Source: Kitagawia praeruptora (taxonomy: Eukaryota; Streptophyta; Magnoliopsida; Apiales; Apiaceae). From it: DNA of 64,000 nt. The notes below the pieces were generated by a model that ran no database searches, was not told where the DNA came from, and saw nothing but the letters and a program-made list of their open reading frames with translations. Shown here one piece after another: positions 32,877 to 43,612 of the stretch. Every line of letters begins with the position of its first letter. The stretch's first letter is position 1. The translations under genes and the position numbers were made by a program. Location: NCBI GenBank assembly GCA_037693485.1, contig CM075346.1:46732001-46796000 (forward strand), written 5' to 3'.

Positions 32877-33027
32877 ATCGTCTCTCTTCCTCAAATACTT
32901 GATCTAAGTTCCTCAAAGAAACCTGTAGACACACCAAAAAAAAACAAAAGAAAGGAAAAAAAAACTATATACAAAGATAAAATCCAAACTACAAGAAACA
33001 ATTAACTCAAAATCAATATTGTTGCCT

Positions 33028-33045
33028 TCCCCGACAGCGGCGCCA
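33028..33045 (-). other. Primer-binding site of element C, second unit
   Basis: Minus strand TGGCGCCGCTGTCGGGGA; matches the first unit except for one base. Confidence 0.85.
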
Positions 33046-33048
33046 ATT

Positions 33049-33540
33049 TGTTGATGTGAATTTTTAGAGTATCGTTCACAGGGAAGGGCTGATATAAATA
33101 CAAATTCAAGTCTTTTATCTCTTATAGTTCAAAAGTATGGAAATTAGTTTGTGGATGTGTTTGATTATCAACTAAGTTAATCAAATAAACAAATAAAAAC
33201 TATATAATATGTATGAGAGAAAATAATCCAAGAATTAGGATTTTTCAATTGGCTATCATGAATGTCTAATTTGTGTCTCTTATTTCGTTAAAAACAATCC
33301 TTCTAATGTTCATAAAATCCTCTCCCAAGGTAAATTATAGTGCCTACAATCATCCCTCAATCGCCACTCCCATGGTCAATAAAGGTATAACTATAGACTA
33401 TTACGAACCAAGGATTATCAGTTTCACAATTCGCATATCAATCTCCCGATCTAATACATAATTATGTCTATCATATCATGTACTAGAATTACAACTACTC
33501 TCCCGATTTGTTATAATTCCTACAGATGCAACTTAAAGTT
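33049..33540 (-). repeat. Element C LTR, right copy, first part
   Basis: Matches 27874-28362 or so. Interrupted at 33540 by a 1.26 kb insertion and resumes at 34803. Confidence 0.9.
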
Positions 33541-34796
33541 TATTGGGTATAATTCAACTACAGCAACAATGAGACAGTGATATATATATTTAAAACAAGA
33601 ACAGGCATATAACCAATTAACAAAACAAATCACGAAGGCAAAACAAGAATATAATCAAAGATTGTAATTTAACAAGAAAGGCAAGAATACTTATCTCTCA
33701 CAGAAGATTTAGCAACTACTGATCAGAGAGAGAAGAACAGCTGAGTCACCAAGTCCTACGAGAAGACTTGGCGGTTCTTGAAGAGAATATTGCCCCACTT
33801 ACGCTGTGTTGGGATGCAGCAATATTACTTCCAGGATAAAACAACACAGACCAATCCGTTCAAAGACACGGCAATGATCAACAGCGACCAGCACCTCAGT
33901 TCACCTGAGAATTATGTATCTAACTGTATGTATTGAGGGAGAACAGAGGGTAATTGCAACCAAGGGTTTAACGTATCTCAATTCTCAACGTTATATCTTC
34001 GATATATATAATACCCAAAAATAAAACGTAAGAGATATGCCTTAAAAGGAAAGTAAATATTCTAATTTAATTTCATTAACTACATCAGTATTTATTTTTC
34101 AGTTACAGCGGCATCAGGATTTAACCATCGTCAGGATCTGAGATCCATCAGTATTGTTCATCATCAATATCTGATCCATCAGGATTTTAGTCCGTCGGGA
34201 TCTGATGCCCATCAGTATTGGGTTATGTTCAGAGTCTGTCCATCAGGATTTGATGTCTGATCAGCTCAATAATCCAAGTGCTGATACAACAGTAGTAACA
34301 TATAAAATCTGATGTTCTGTTAAAATAAATCAATATTCCAGGTAATAAAATTCCTCGCCCAGGTCGCCTCGCGTACGCGAGACGCCGAGACATTCGCCCA
34401 AATCGTCATTCGACCTGACCCGAGTCGTGGCGAGGCGAGGCGAGGCAGGCGGCGGCGCGCGTGTGTGTGTGCGCGCGAGGCCCACTTTACATCCATGTAC
34501 ACCCACATGCCTTATTAGTTTGTGCACTACACTTGCACATGGAGCTATATAAAGCCACCAACCTTTCATTACCAATTCTATGTGGGACTCAAGTTATTTC
34601 AACGAAATAACCCACATAACCCATTTCAAGCAAGCAACTTCAACTCAATTTATTTATGGATTCCACAAAGAAAATGTCTTAGATCCAAACATGAAAGTTT
34701 AAGTCCTCATTACAAGGAACAAACTCCACTTGTTAGTTTCCGGAAATTACATCAAGAACATATTATAAATATGTCTCAAACTTTCCATTTTCTAAC
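33541..34796. mobile_element. Unidentified 1.26 kb insertion in the element C LTR
   Basis: Comparison with the middle LTR shows 1256 extra bases flanked by AAAGTT on both sides (33535-33540 and 34797-34802), a likely 6 bp target duplication. The ends (TATTGGG...TTCTAAC) are neither LTR-like nor inverted repeats. Inside are several CATCAGGATTTGA/CATCAGTATT repeats (34128-34260), a GC-rich GAGGCGAGGC/GCGCGC/TGTGTG patch (34340-34480) and a TATA-like GCTATATAAAGCC near 34541-34553. No credible ORF is present. Confidence 0.6.
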
Positions 34797-34802
34797 AAAG
34801 TT

Positions 34803-35081
34803 GGCGACTCTTCTAATTGTATAAAGCGTTTAATGACAGATTAACAATAACAAGAAAACCACAATACAATCAAACAAACTCAATAAGCCAACGAATACTA
34901 CCCAACTCTTGGATAATGGAATTAGCTACTCATGATTGAATAAAACACATATATATTAATACCACAAACCATGAGTTTAAGAATTGAAGTACGAAGAATA
35001 CAACTTTAAAAGTACCTTGGATGTCCGGACGAATCCCTTCGCTCCTTTTTCCAATCTCCCTCACAAGATATTTCTCTCCCT
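34803..35081 (-). repeat. Element C LTR, right copy, second part, truncated
   Basis: Matches about 28369-28648. Similarity stops at about 35081 (CTCTCCCTTT), inside the LTR, where CACTA sequence begins. The last about 510 bp of the LTR are absent. Confidence 0.88.
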
Positions 35082-35336
35082 TTAGCCATGCCAAATCCAC
35101 TTAGTATAATTATCCATGAAACCACGACGAAATAGATGATCACGTATTGTCGTAGCACTAGGATACTTTTTTAGATTATAACAATCACGGCATGGACATG
35201 TGATCATGTCTTCCTTTCCCGTTTCCCTTCTTTTCTTCTTTAGAAATTCCTCAGCAGAATCAATGAACTTTTCAACTCCATCAATATATTCCTTTGCTAT
35301 ACGTGGTATTTTGTACATCCATGTATGACGATCCAT
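35082..35336 (-). pseudogene. CACTA transposase-associated domain (N-terminal fragment)
   Basis: 84 codons starting MDRHTWMYKIPRIAKEY at 35336 and including CPCRDCYN and TTIRDHLFRRGFMDNYTKWIWHG-type motifs (Cys pair, His, WxxHG end). This matches the plant transposase-associated N-terminal domain (Pfam PF13963) found ahead of the TNP2-like transposase. The gene stops at the junction with the C LTR, so the catalytic domain is lost. Confidence 0.88.
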
Positions 35337-37502
35337 GTTATAAATCTATAGAATATATGGATAAGAAGGCATCATGTGTTAAAAAATGTCCACAAGTATA
35401 AATTTATAGTATATATGGATAAAAAGGCGGCATGGATGAGAAACGCGAAGTGAGTCTCTGTATAGCATCAAGGGGGCTAAAGTACTTACACAATTGGCTT
35501 CTTTCAATGTCAAGCTTTGTTATGACTAATAAATCAAAATTCGTTGCCTAAATATTAAGCAAGAATGTCGGTGGTAAAAGTTGATGAATTTTTCTTTGAA
35601 AAAAACACTAAGTGGTAGAAATCTAAAGTTTTTGATTACTGAAACGTTGCAGGAATGCAGACCAAATTAGAGCCAACGTAATGCTAATACTTTAGTGTGC
35701 ATGTAATATAAGAAGCAAACTGTGGACTGTAGTTGTGTACTAAAGCAAAAACTATAGGATGTAAAGGGCTAAAGGCAGTCAAAGTTGAAATACACAACTT
35801 GGTATTCTTTATCAGATTCTAGTGCCTAGTGGTAAGTACTCGACAGGGACCCATGTATCTCCACAGAAACAAAACTAAACAAATTCTTCTCTATAATTCA
35901 TCTAGGTAAGAAAATTCATGCACTGTATAAGAAACAACAAACTTGAAAGTTGAAACCAACTGCTTATAAAGTTAAAGGAATTGGTAAGCAACTCTTCCTT
36001 GGTCCGCAATAGTTAAAAAAGTTAAACGAGACATGAAGTTTATGAAACCCACATGCAGTATTCATAATTCTATTAGTTTGTTTACATAAACTGTAAAGTT
36101 CCAAGAACCAAATGGTGACTTGGCAAAAGTAAAGTTACAAAGAAGAGAAGCAGCTGACACTAAATCTCATCGTTCTTTAGTAAATCTTGTAGGCTCTGTC
36201 CCTTTCAGTGCATGCATTTAGATGATGTCGAATTGGGAATTAAAATTGCAAAATTTAGACTTTGGATTACAAATTGTTTATCATGTAATCGGGTGTATGA
36301 CATAAATTTGGAGTCAACAAACCAAAAACTACGATAGAATTTAAGAGTCATACACAAACCAACAAATATGAAATGACTTAATTGACATAAACTCATAGTC
36401 ATAGACTTGAGGACTTGTGCATCGGTGTTGTGAATTATATAATTACTCAGCAACTACCGATATTGGAACTCAATTATTTATAATGTTTTTAGATGGACAT
36501 GTTTGGTGATTTTCCAGAATTCAAGTTGGGTAATTTGAGTTGACAGATATACATTGACATAGAGAGATTACTTACGTTAATTAGTTCCTTTCGAGCCTCT
36601 TGAATAACGAGCTAATACTTTCTTTTCTCAGGTTAGCCCAGAATTATATGGAGATAATTACCCTAGATTCTATGTAGTTTGTTCTATACATTTCCTGTTG
36701 AATTAAAACTACTGATATTAATATTTGTTGATATGAACATTTTAATTAGTTTTATGCTCTTCTATAGAAGCAATTTAAATTAGTTTTATTCAGCTATTCT
36801 CTACAATTATTTTAGAAAGTGAGGGCAAAGGCACAATTGTATACAATAAATCAAACTTAATTCATATATACAATAAATCAACCCAACTATCAACACAACC
36901 ATTCTCAATTCTATACAACAAATCAAACCCAATTCATGTATAAGGAATCAAAGATATAGTATACTCAGAATAAAAACTCAGAAATTACCAAATTAAAACC
37001 CCTAAAATGATAAACCCCACACAACAGAGAACAGAGATTCACATATTTAAAACCTTAAAATTAACCTCAATTGACACTTACAAATTGAATCAAAGCAGAG
37101 AGATGTGGAGATGTGGAGATGTCCAGATGAACAACAGAGTCGAGAGATGCCGCCTCGCTCCAGAGAAGTGAACAGACAGGATCGAACAGAGAAACAAACA
37201 GAGTCATACGTACGTGATACTGAATTGGGGATGAGTTTTTGGGATTAGTACTTAGTAGGAGATAAATTAGTAGAAAAATAAATTTAGAATACATAAACAC
37301 TCAAAATAATTCCCTCAATAATTTTAAACTAAATAATATCGAAAAGATAATAACACAAAAGTTTTCGAGATTTTTAAATATTCCGATGATTTTATAAGAT
37401 TTTTTCAAAGATCAATAACACATGTTTTAAATAGATTTTAAATCATAAAAATTTAAATAAAAAAACACGGTCTCACAATTCATATATAAATCATCATATA
37501 AC
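35337..37502. other. CACTA leader or intron region
   Basis: About 2.1 kb without a supported gene. ORFs at 36205-36453 and 37067-37300 have no domain I recognise. At 37090-37125 there is a short GATGTGGAGATGT repeat. Confidence 0.5.
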
Positions 37503-37740
37503 GGAGGTGTTTGGGAAAACTTTTTTTCAGAATAAGTCAACTTATTTTAATTCCTTTGTTAGAGAATTCTATTTTTTTTCTGAAAAAAGTTAACTTTTTT
37601 CTGAAAAAGTTAATTTTTTTTCAACTTATAGAATCTCAAACATACATTAAATACTTGTATAAAACAAATTATCAAAATATAAAATTTTTACCGGAAAATA
37701 AGTCCATAATGACTTATAAAAAGTTTACCCAAACACGCCC
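37503..37740. mobile_element. MITE-like element with GTGTTTGG ends
   Basis: Inverted ends GAGGTGTTTGGGAAAACTT and AAGTTTACCCAAACACGCCC around 238 bp of AT-rich sequence. A second, decayed relative at about 37785-37945 shares the middle (for example ACTTATAGAATCTCAAACAT). Target duplications were not clear. Confidence 0.5.
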
Positions 37741-38349
37741 AACATGTAAACAAGATACCACATATATTTTAAAATAAAATTAAAGATTTCTAACTTTTTT
37801 CTAAAAATAGTTAACTTTTTTTTTTCAACTTATAGAATCTCAAACATACATTGCATACTTGTAATAAAAAAATATCAAAATATGAAATTTTTACCCGAAA
37901 ATAAGTCTAAAGATTTAAATTAAGTTCAGCCAAAAATGCCCAATATTAGCTAGCTTTAAGTTATTTTTTAAACTTTAAATCATTTTTTGACTTATTACAC
38001 AAACACGAATTTTTCTAATTAAAAAAACACAAAGAAGTCGGGCTTAAACTTATTACTTATGATTTAAAGTTGCTTTAATTAACTGATAAGTGTAAAATGA
38101 AAATTTTAAGTCAATATCTGTTTGGATACGATCTTATAACTAGTTTAGATGTTGAAATTTCAATTGCAATAAGATGCCTTCTAGTATATCACAAATTATT
38201 ATGTGGGTGTTTGGGTGAGCTTATTTTTAAGAAAAGTTGATTTATTTTAAAAAATAAGCTATGATTTTCCTAACTTTTTTATTAAAAAAAATCACTTTTT
38301 TTGGTAAAATTTAATTTTAAATTTAAATTTTACTCCTGTAAAAAAAAAA

Positions 38350-38432
38350 CATCAGCAAGGAGCAAGGACTCGAACCCAAATCTTCTTGAAGCAAAACACG
38401 CACAATTACCAACTGGACTAGAGGCCAATTGT
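38350..38432 (-). mobile_element. tRNA-derived SINE-like head
   Basis: On the minus strand a box A-like TAGTCCAGTTGG (38409-38420) and a perfect box B GGTTCGAGTCC (38366-38376) are spaced about 32 nt apart, as in tRNA-derived RNA polymerase III promoters. No complete acceptor stem or anticodon arm is seen, so it is not a working tRNA gene. A run of T follows, then AT-rich sequence. Confidence 0.4.
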
Positions 38433-38484
38433 TAAATAAAGCATATTAGTTAGCTTTTATTACCCAGATAGATATTTAAAACTT

Positions 38485-38880
38485 TAGGCGTCGGCATTCC
38501 TAGGCCCGACGCTACAGGTCCTGCATAAATTGTCTTTTGCGTCGGTTGAGTAATAACCGACGCTTATTTGTCAATTTAAAGTGTCGGTTAAGTAAACGCC
38601 GACGCTAAAGGCTTGGCTTTTAGGCGTCAGTTGACTAAAGATCGACGCTAAAGGGTTGGATTTTAGGCATCGGTTGTCTATGCGACGCTAAAAGTTGGTT
38701 TTAGGCGTCGGTTAAGTAAAGACCGACGCTAAAGGTTGCGTTTTAAGCGTCGGTTGTCCCATGACCGACGCAAAAGACCCAGCAAAAATGACTTTAAGCA
38801 TCGGTTCTCTAGATAACCGACGCCTAAAGTATGTATAGGCCACGGTTCTCTAGATAACCGACGCCTAAAGTGCGACGCCT
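38485..38880. repeat. CACTA subterminal repeats
   Basis: About ten hairpin-like units of the form GGCGTCGGTT(N)4-8AACCGACGCTAAAG in both directions, ending 20 bp from the CACTA terminus. Such repeats are the usual binding region for the CACTA-encoded proteins. Confidence 0.85.
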
Positions 38881-38901
38881 AAAGCATATTCTATACTAGT
38901 G

Positions 38902-39881
38902 TTTGTTTGCAGAACATACATGATTTTCAAGATTTTTAATGAAATTTGCATGTAAAACATATATGATCTTCAAGATTTTCAATGAAATAGGTGGTATATT
39001 GATTTTCATAGAACATGATTTTCAATAAATAAGTTTTTGAAATGTTTTGATTGATATTGGTCACCGGTCTCCACTAAAAATGTTGGTCTACATAGAATTT
39101 AACCCTTATATAAGCTACGTATCATTAATAAATTATGGGCGATGGCATAAAATAAAAAATAATAATGATTTTTTTCAAAATTATTTATGTTACAAAGTTT
39201 ATTTTTTTAAAAATAAAAATATAGTATAACTTCAATATCAACATCGAGTGTAACTATTTCGTGTAACTATTTCAATCTGTTGTGCAACATCATATGAAAT
39301 TTTTACAGTATTTTTGAAAAAGATTTGAAATTTGGATATTTCTGAAAATTTCCTAAAAGATAAATAAAAAGAAAAACTGCATGAGAAAAAAAGTTCGTAC
39401 ATGAAGGCGATGATGGTTTTAACTAAAATATCAGACGGTCCTTTCAGATGCATACACTTAGGGAAGCGTCACACATTTGCTGCTGCTACCTCCATAGCTG
39501 CGAAGACCAAGAGAAGGAAGATAATTTATGTAGGCTTAATGGTGCATGTTTTAGATTTAAGATAATGTACATAGGCTTATTTTATTTAGTTTGGTTTGTT
39601 TATCTTGATGAACTTGTTGCTTGTGTTTATTTGCAAGCTTGAACTTGCTCTTTCGTAAAGTTAGAAATAATCTCTGTACTGTTGATTCCACATTTTATAT
39701 AACTATAAATTATAAATGATAAGAAAAAAAATGAGTAAAGAGGACATGTACAATTTGTGGTTGTAGAATTTAACTCAGCACTTTCAAAGTTTCCATTTGT
39801 ATACAAATTACAATACTTTTGCAATCTTGCATTATCTCCGGGGCAGAATCACAGATTTGGTTCAACTTTGAAAATTAATAT
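38902..39881. other. AT-rich spacer
   Basis: A near duplicate of about 35 bp occurs at 38930-38990 (GATTTTCAAGATTTTTAATG and GATCTTCAAGATTTTCAATG). I see no gene; ORFs at 39047-39229, 39238-39453 and 39448-39642 have no known features. Confidence 0.6.
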
Positions 39882-40908
39882 TGATAGGATATAACTAGTC
39901 CCGATTGATGGGCTACAACGAGTCCTGACTGGTAAGTTACAACTAGTCCCGACTGATAGGCTACAATGAGTCCCGACCGAGGTACTACAATGAGTCCCGA
40001 CTGAGGTGCTACAATGAGTCCCGACTGAGGTGCTACAACAAGTCCCGACTGATAGACTACAATGAGTCCCGACCGAGGTGCTACAATGAGTCCTGACTGA
40101 GGTGCTACAACAAGTCCCGACCGAGGTGCTACAATGAGTCCCGACTGAGGTGCTACAACAAGTCCCGACTGAGGTGCTACAACAAGTCCCGACTGATAGG
40201 CTACAATGAGTCCCGACCGAGGTGCTACAATGAGTCCCGACTGAGGTGCTACAACTAGTCCCGATGATGGGCTACAACGAGTCCCGACTGATGGGCTACA
40301 ACCAGTCCCGACTGGCCTCAGCCCAGGTCCACCTTAGACCTGGTTACCCCTAGTCCGGATTGGTCTTAAGCTAATGGACCCGCAGCCTAGGCTCAGGACG
40401 CGTGAGATAATACTACTAGATATGGCAGACACGAGTCATAACTATGGTCCCACATGACAACGACAGATAAGGGAATCCTAGGGTTGGCACAATCAAGTCA
40501 TATCAATCCACATGCTGACATGCCATTGGCACACGCCGCCAAAATTATTATCCTGGTCATGTGTCATGCATCCGCAAGCCCCAAGTGTTCTACCTACCTA
40601 GGATCCAACGCTCATGATTAAAGGTACCAACCCCTACACCATAATCCTTGGCCTATAAATAGACCAAGGAAAGAAGGTTTAGGGGTTACATTCTCTTTTA
40701 CACACACTCATATACACACACCCTCCATAATTAGATGCTCTAGTCCTTATCTTTTACTCTCTCCAACGTCGTCGCTTATTCTCACGCCGTAGGTGCCGCG
40801 GGTCCAAACCCACCTCCCGGCATTATTGCGGAGTCCCAACCACCAGCTACGCCGCACCGGAGCGTGGGAACGGCGGAGGGAGGACGAGATTGTAATCTGG
40901 AGTTATCA
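39882..40908 (+). repeat. 5' LTR of element D
   Basis: TGATAGG...GTTATCA. The first 430 bp are about 17 copies of a 24 bp unit (CTACAATGAGTCCCGACTGA plus GGTG, with variants). A TATA box, CTATAAATAG, lies near 40651 and is followed by a TTTACACACACTC leader. Confidence 0.93.
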
Positions 40909-40909
40909 T

Positions 40910-40928
40910 TGGCGCTAGAAGGAGGGGG
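40910..40928 (+). other. Primer-binding site of element D
   Basis: TGGCGCTAGAAGGAGGGGG, one base from the LTR. The first 17 bases equal the Tat primer site. Confidence 0.8.
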
Positions 40929-41327
40929 TGGCTCTGTCCTTTGGTCTGGGTGCCACTGGACTCGACTCCAGCAACAAACTCTTGAAAAAGAGTCCTAACC
41001 AAAACCAGTAAGATCTAAAACCACCTCAACCTTTGATAAAAATGCAACCTTTACACCTTCCGACTATGTATGCATGTTTTTAGTCCCGTCTAGCCTCTAT
41101 TAGCCCAGATCTGTTACTTGCACTTGATAAAGGTGTAATTTTTAGCATTCAGTCCCGATTAATAGCTAGATCTATAGTCATGACTGCTTGATTTGTTAAA
41201 AGTCTTGGCTTACTCTTGTTTCGAACTATAAATACGTGCATACATACGTTGCTCCCAAAAAAAAAAAAAACCCCAGGTATGTTATCAAACTTGCTCTTTG
41301 TAAAGATTATTGGGTCGAAACCATATC

Positions 41328-42136
41328 ATGTTGAAATCATGCCAAGGAGAAGTAAATCCACCTAGAGGCAATCCACCAGTGCTCAGTTATAAGTTCTGAA
41401 TCCGGTCTCAGACCTACCCCTAGTCCCGGCTACTTGCACCCCGGTTCTAGAGAGGATAGGAATCGGATCCGGAGATGCAAGAATTGAAATTGAAGTGAAC
41501 TGATACAAGTACATTGATGTGCCGCTAGCCGCAATGCACATGGAAAACCTCAGTAGAGAGGATATAGCAGAAGCAATCCGGATGTACCGAAACCCAGGCT
41601 ACCAGAGCCCTGACTAAGGAAGCCCAGGGTACTTTAGTCCTGACTACCGAAGCCCACGGTACTCGAGTCTTGACTACGGAAGCCCAGGAAACAAAATTCC
41701 TGACTACCGAAGCCCAGGGTACTCGAGTCCTGACTACCGAAGCCCAGGCAACAGAAGTCTTGACTATCGAAGCCCAGGGTACTCTAGCCCTGACTATAAA
41801 TAGACCAAGGAATCCACCAGAGTATATATCATGTTGAAATCGTGCCATGTTGAGATCATGCCAAGGAGAAGTAAATCCACCCAGAGGCAATCCACCAGTG
41901 CTCAGTTACAAGTTCCGAATCCGGTCTCAGACCTACCCCAAGTCCCGGCTACTTGCACCCCGGTTCTAGAGAGGATAGGAATCGGATCCGGAGATGCAAG
42001 AATTGAAATTGAAGTGAACCAATACAAGTACATTGATGTGCCGCTAGCCGCAATGCACATGGAAAACCTCAGTAGAGAGGATATAGCAGAAGCAATCCGG
42101 ATGTACCGAAACCCGGGCTACCAGAGCCCTAACTAA
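41328..42136 (+). repeat. Duplicated gag-leader-like segment of element D
   Basis: Two copies of a segment that starts CATGTTGAAATC and carries ATGCCAAGGAGAAG: 41328-41610 and 41829-42135. In the second copy a frame from 41858 gives about 92 codons (MPRRSKSTQRQSTSAQL at its start, then a helix-like part ending RMYRNPGYQSPN). In the first copy it stops after five codons. I suspect a gag N-terminal remnant but recognise no domain. 30 bp repeats follow each copy. Confidence 0.55.
41601..41800 (+). repeat. 30 bp tandem repeats, first block
   Basis: About seven units of GACTACCGAAGCCCAGGGTA plus CTCGAGTCCT with small changes. As 30 is divisible by 3, all frames stay open over several units, which explains the minus-strand ORF 41525-41890. 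Confidence 0.85.
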
Positions 42137-42420
42137 GGAAGCCCAGGCTAAAGAAGTCCTGACTACCGAAGCCCAGGGTACCCGAGTCTTGACTACCAAA
42201 GCTCAGGGTACTGGAGCCCTGACTACCGAAGCCCAGGGTACTCGAGTCCTGACTACCGTAGCCCAGGGTACTCGAGTCCTGACTACCGAAGCCCAGGGTA
42301 CTGGAGCCCTGACTACCGAAGCCCAGGGTACCCGAGTCCTGACTACCGAAGAGAAGGCTACATGAGCCATGACTACCGAAGAGTAGGCTGCATAAGCCCT
42401 GACTGTTGAAGCCCAGACCT
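42127..42420 (+). repeat. 30 bp tandem repeats, second block
   Basis: About ten units of the same 30 bp repeat as 41601-41800, after the second copy of the duplicated segment. Confidence 0.85.
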
Positions 42421-42599
42421 ACTGGCTCAAAATGCTCAAGCCCGGGTCCAACATTCCGTCTCTAAGAAGGACCAAGCCAAAGTTGAACCTGCTGCTTAAA
42501 CTGAAATCATTGAACTAGGGGATGACAACTCTAGACGAAGAATAAAGAATAGCCCGGAGCAATAAGAAAAAATGAAGCTCATGACCCCAGCCGTCGGTA

Positions 42600-43345
42600 A
42601 CAAAGAATAAGACCCCAGTTCGGAGCCATATGCAGCATGGAGACCAGGGCAAGAGCAATATGCAATATTACTTATGGAAAAATTTCCTAAGTACAAAAAC
42701 AAAAAGATCCCGGTCCGGAGCCATAGGCAGCATTGAGACCGGGACATGAGCAAAAAGCAATCCTACTTGTGGAAAAATTTCCTAAGTACAAAAAACGAAA
42801 AACCACCCGGTCCGGATCCATAGGCAGCCTTGAGACCGGGGCAAAAGCATTATGCAATCAACTTATGGAAAAATTTCTTAAGTGCAAAAAACGAAAAAGA
42901 CCCCGGTCCTGAGCCATAGGCAGCATTGAGACCGGGGCAAGAGCAAAAAAGCAATCCAATTTATGGAAAAATTTCCTAAGTGGAAAAATAAATAAAACCA
43001 CCCGGTCCGGAGCCATAGGCAGCATTGAGACCGGGGCAAAAGCATTATGCAATCAACTTATGGAAAAATTTCCTAAGTGCAAAAAGCGAAAAAGACCCCG
43101 GTCCTGAGCCATAGGCAGCATTGAGACCGGGGCAAGAGCAAAAAGCAATCCTATTTATGGAAAAATTTCCTAAGTGGAAAAATAAAAAAGACCCCGGTCC
43201 GGAGCCATAGGCAGCATTGAGACCGGGGGCAAGAACAATATGCAATATTACTTATGGAAAAATTTCCTAAATACAAAAACAAAAAGACCCCGGTCCTGAG
43301 CCATAGGCAGCATTGAGACCGGGTGCAAGAACAAAATGCAGTATT
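42600..43345 (+). repeat. About 96 bp tandem repeats
   Basis: Eight units recognised by GGAGCCATAGGCAGCATTGA or a variant (near 42623, 42717, 42815, 42911, 43010, 43104, 43202 and 43297). Each unit begins and ends with CCGGTCC...GACCGGGG, which can pair as a hairpin, and then has TTATGGAAAAATTTCCTAAG, itself palindromic (GGAAAAATTTCC). Confidence 0.88.
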
Positions 43346-43595
43346 ACTTACGAAAAAATTTCCCTGGAGTCCTAATTACCCTTAGTCCCGGTTGCTTCCC
43401 CTATCACCAACCCCGACTGGGGGCAAAATCCTAATTACCATTAGTCCCGGTTGCTTCCCGTGTCACCAACCCGGACTGTGGGGCAAAATTCAGCCAAATT
43501 TTTCTAAGTTACCCAAAGTCTTTCAAGCTTTGTACTTGTGGAAAATACAACATTACTATTCAGAATTCTACTCCCTCATACGGAAAATCCGCATA

Positions 43596-43612
43596 AGGGA
43601 GTGGGGGGCAAA
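43596..43612 (+). other. Polypurine tract of element D
   Basis: AGGGAGTGGGGGGCAAA, directly before the 3' LTR. Confidence 0.85.

Larger units (their letters stand above)
35082..38901 (-). mobile_element. CACTA (En/Spm) transposon, one end with gene start
   Basis: The right terminus reads CACTAGTATAGAATATGC on the minus strand from 38901, the expected CACTA terminal repeat. Next come subterminal repeats (38485-38880), AT-rich sequence with MITE insertions, and the start of a transposase gene at 35336. The element is cut off at 35082 against a truncated element C LTR; its other end is not in the window. Between 35340 and 37500 I see only non-coding sequence, probably leader and intron. Confidence 0.8.

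Noticed and set aside
34320..34575. ORFs in the GC-rich patch of the 1.26 kb insertion
   Set aside because: Low-complexity GAGGCGAGGC and GTGTGCGCGC sequence gives long open frames by composition.
38350..38432. Functional tRNA gene
   Set aside because: Box A and B are there but no complete cloverleaf or acceptor stem.
39882..40320. Regular short repeats that could suggest a CRISPR array
   Set aside because: Units are directly adjacent 24 bp repeats without unique spacers, inside a plant LTR.
41525..41890. Minus-strand ORF with a ten-residue repeat (WASVVKTRVP type)
   Set aside because: It is forced by the 30 bp tandem repeat, which keeps frames open; only part of it is repeat-free and it has no domain.
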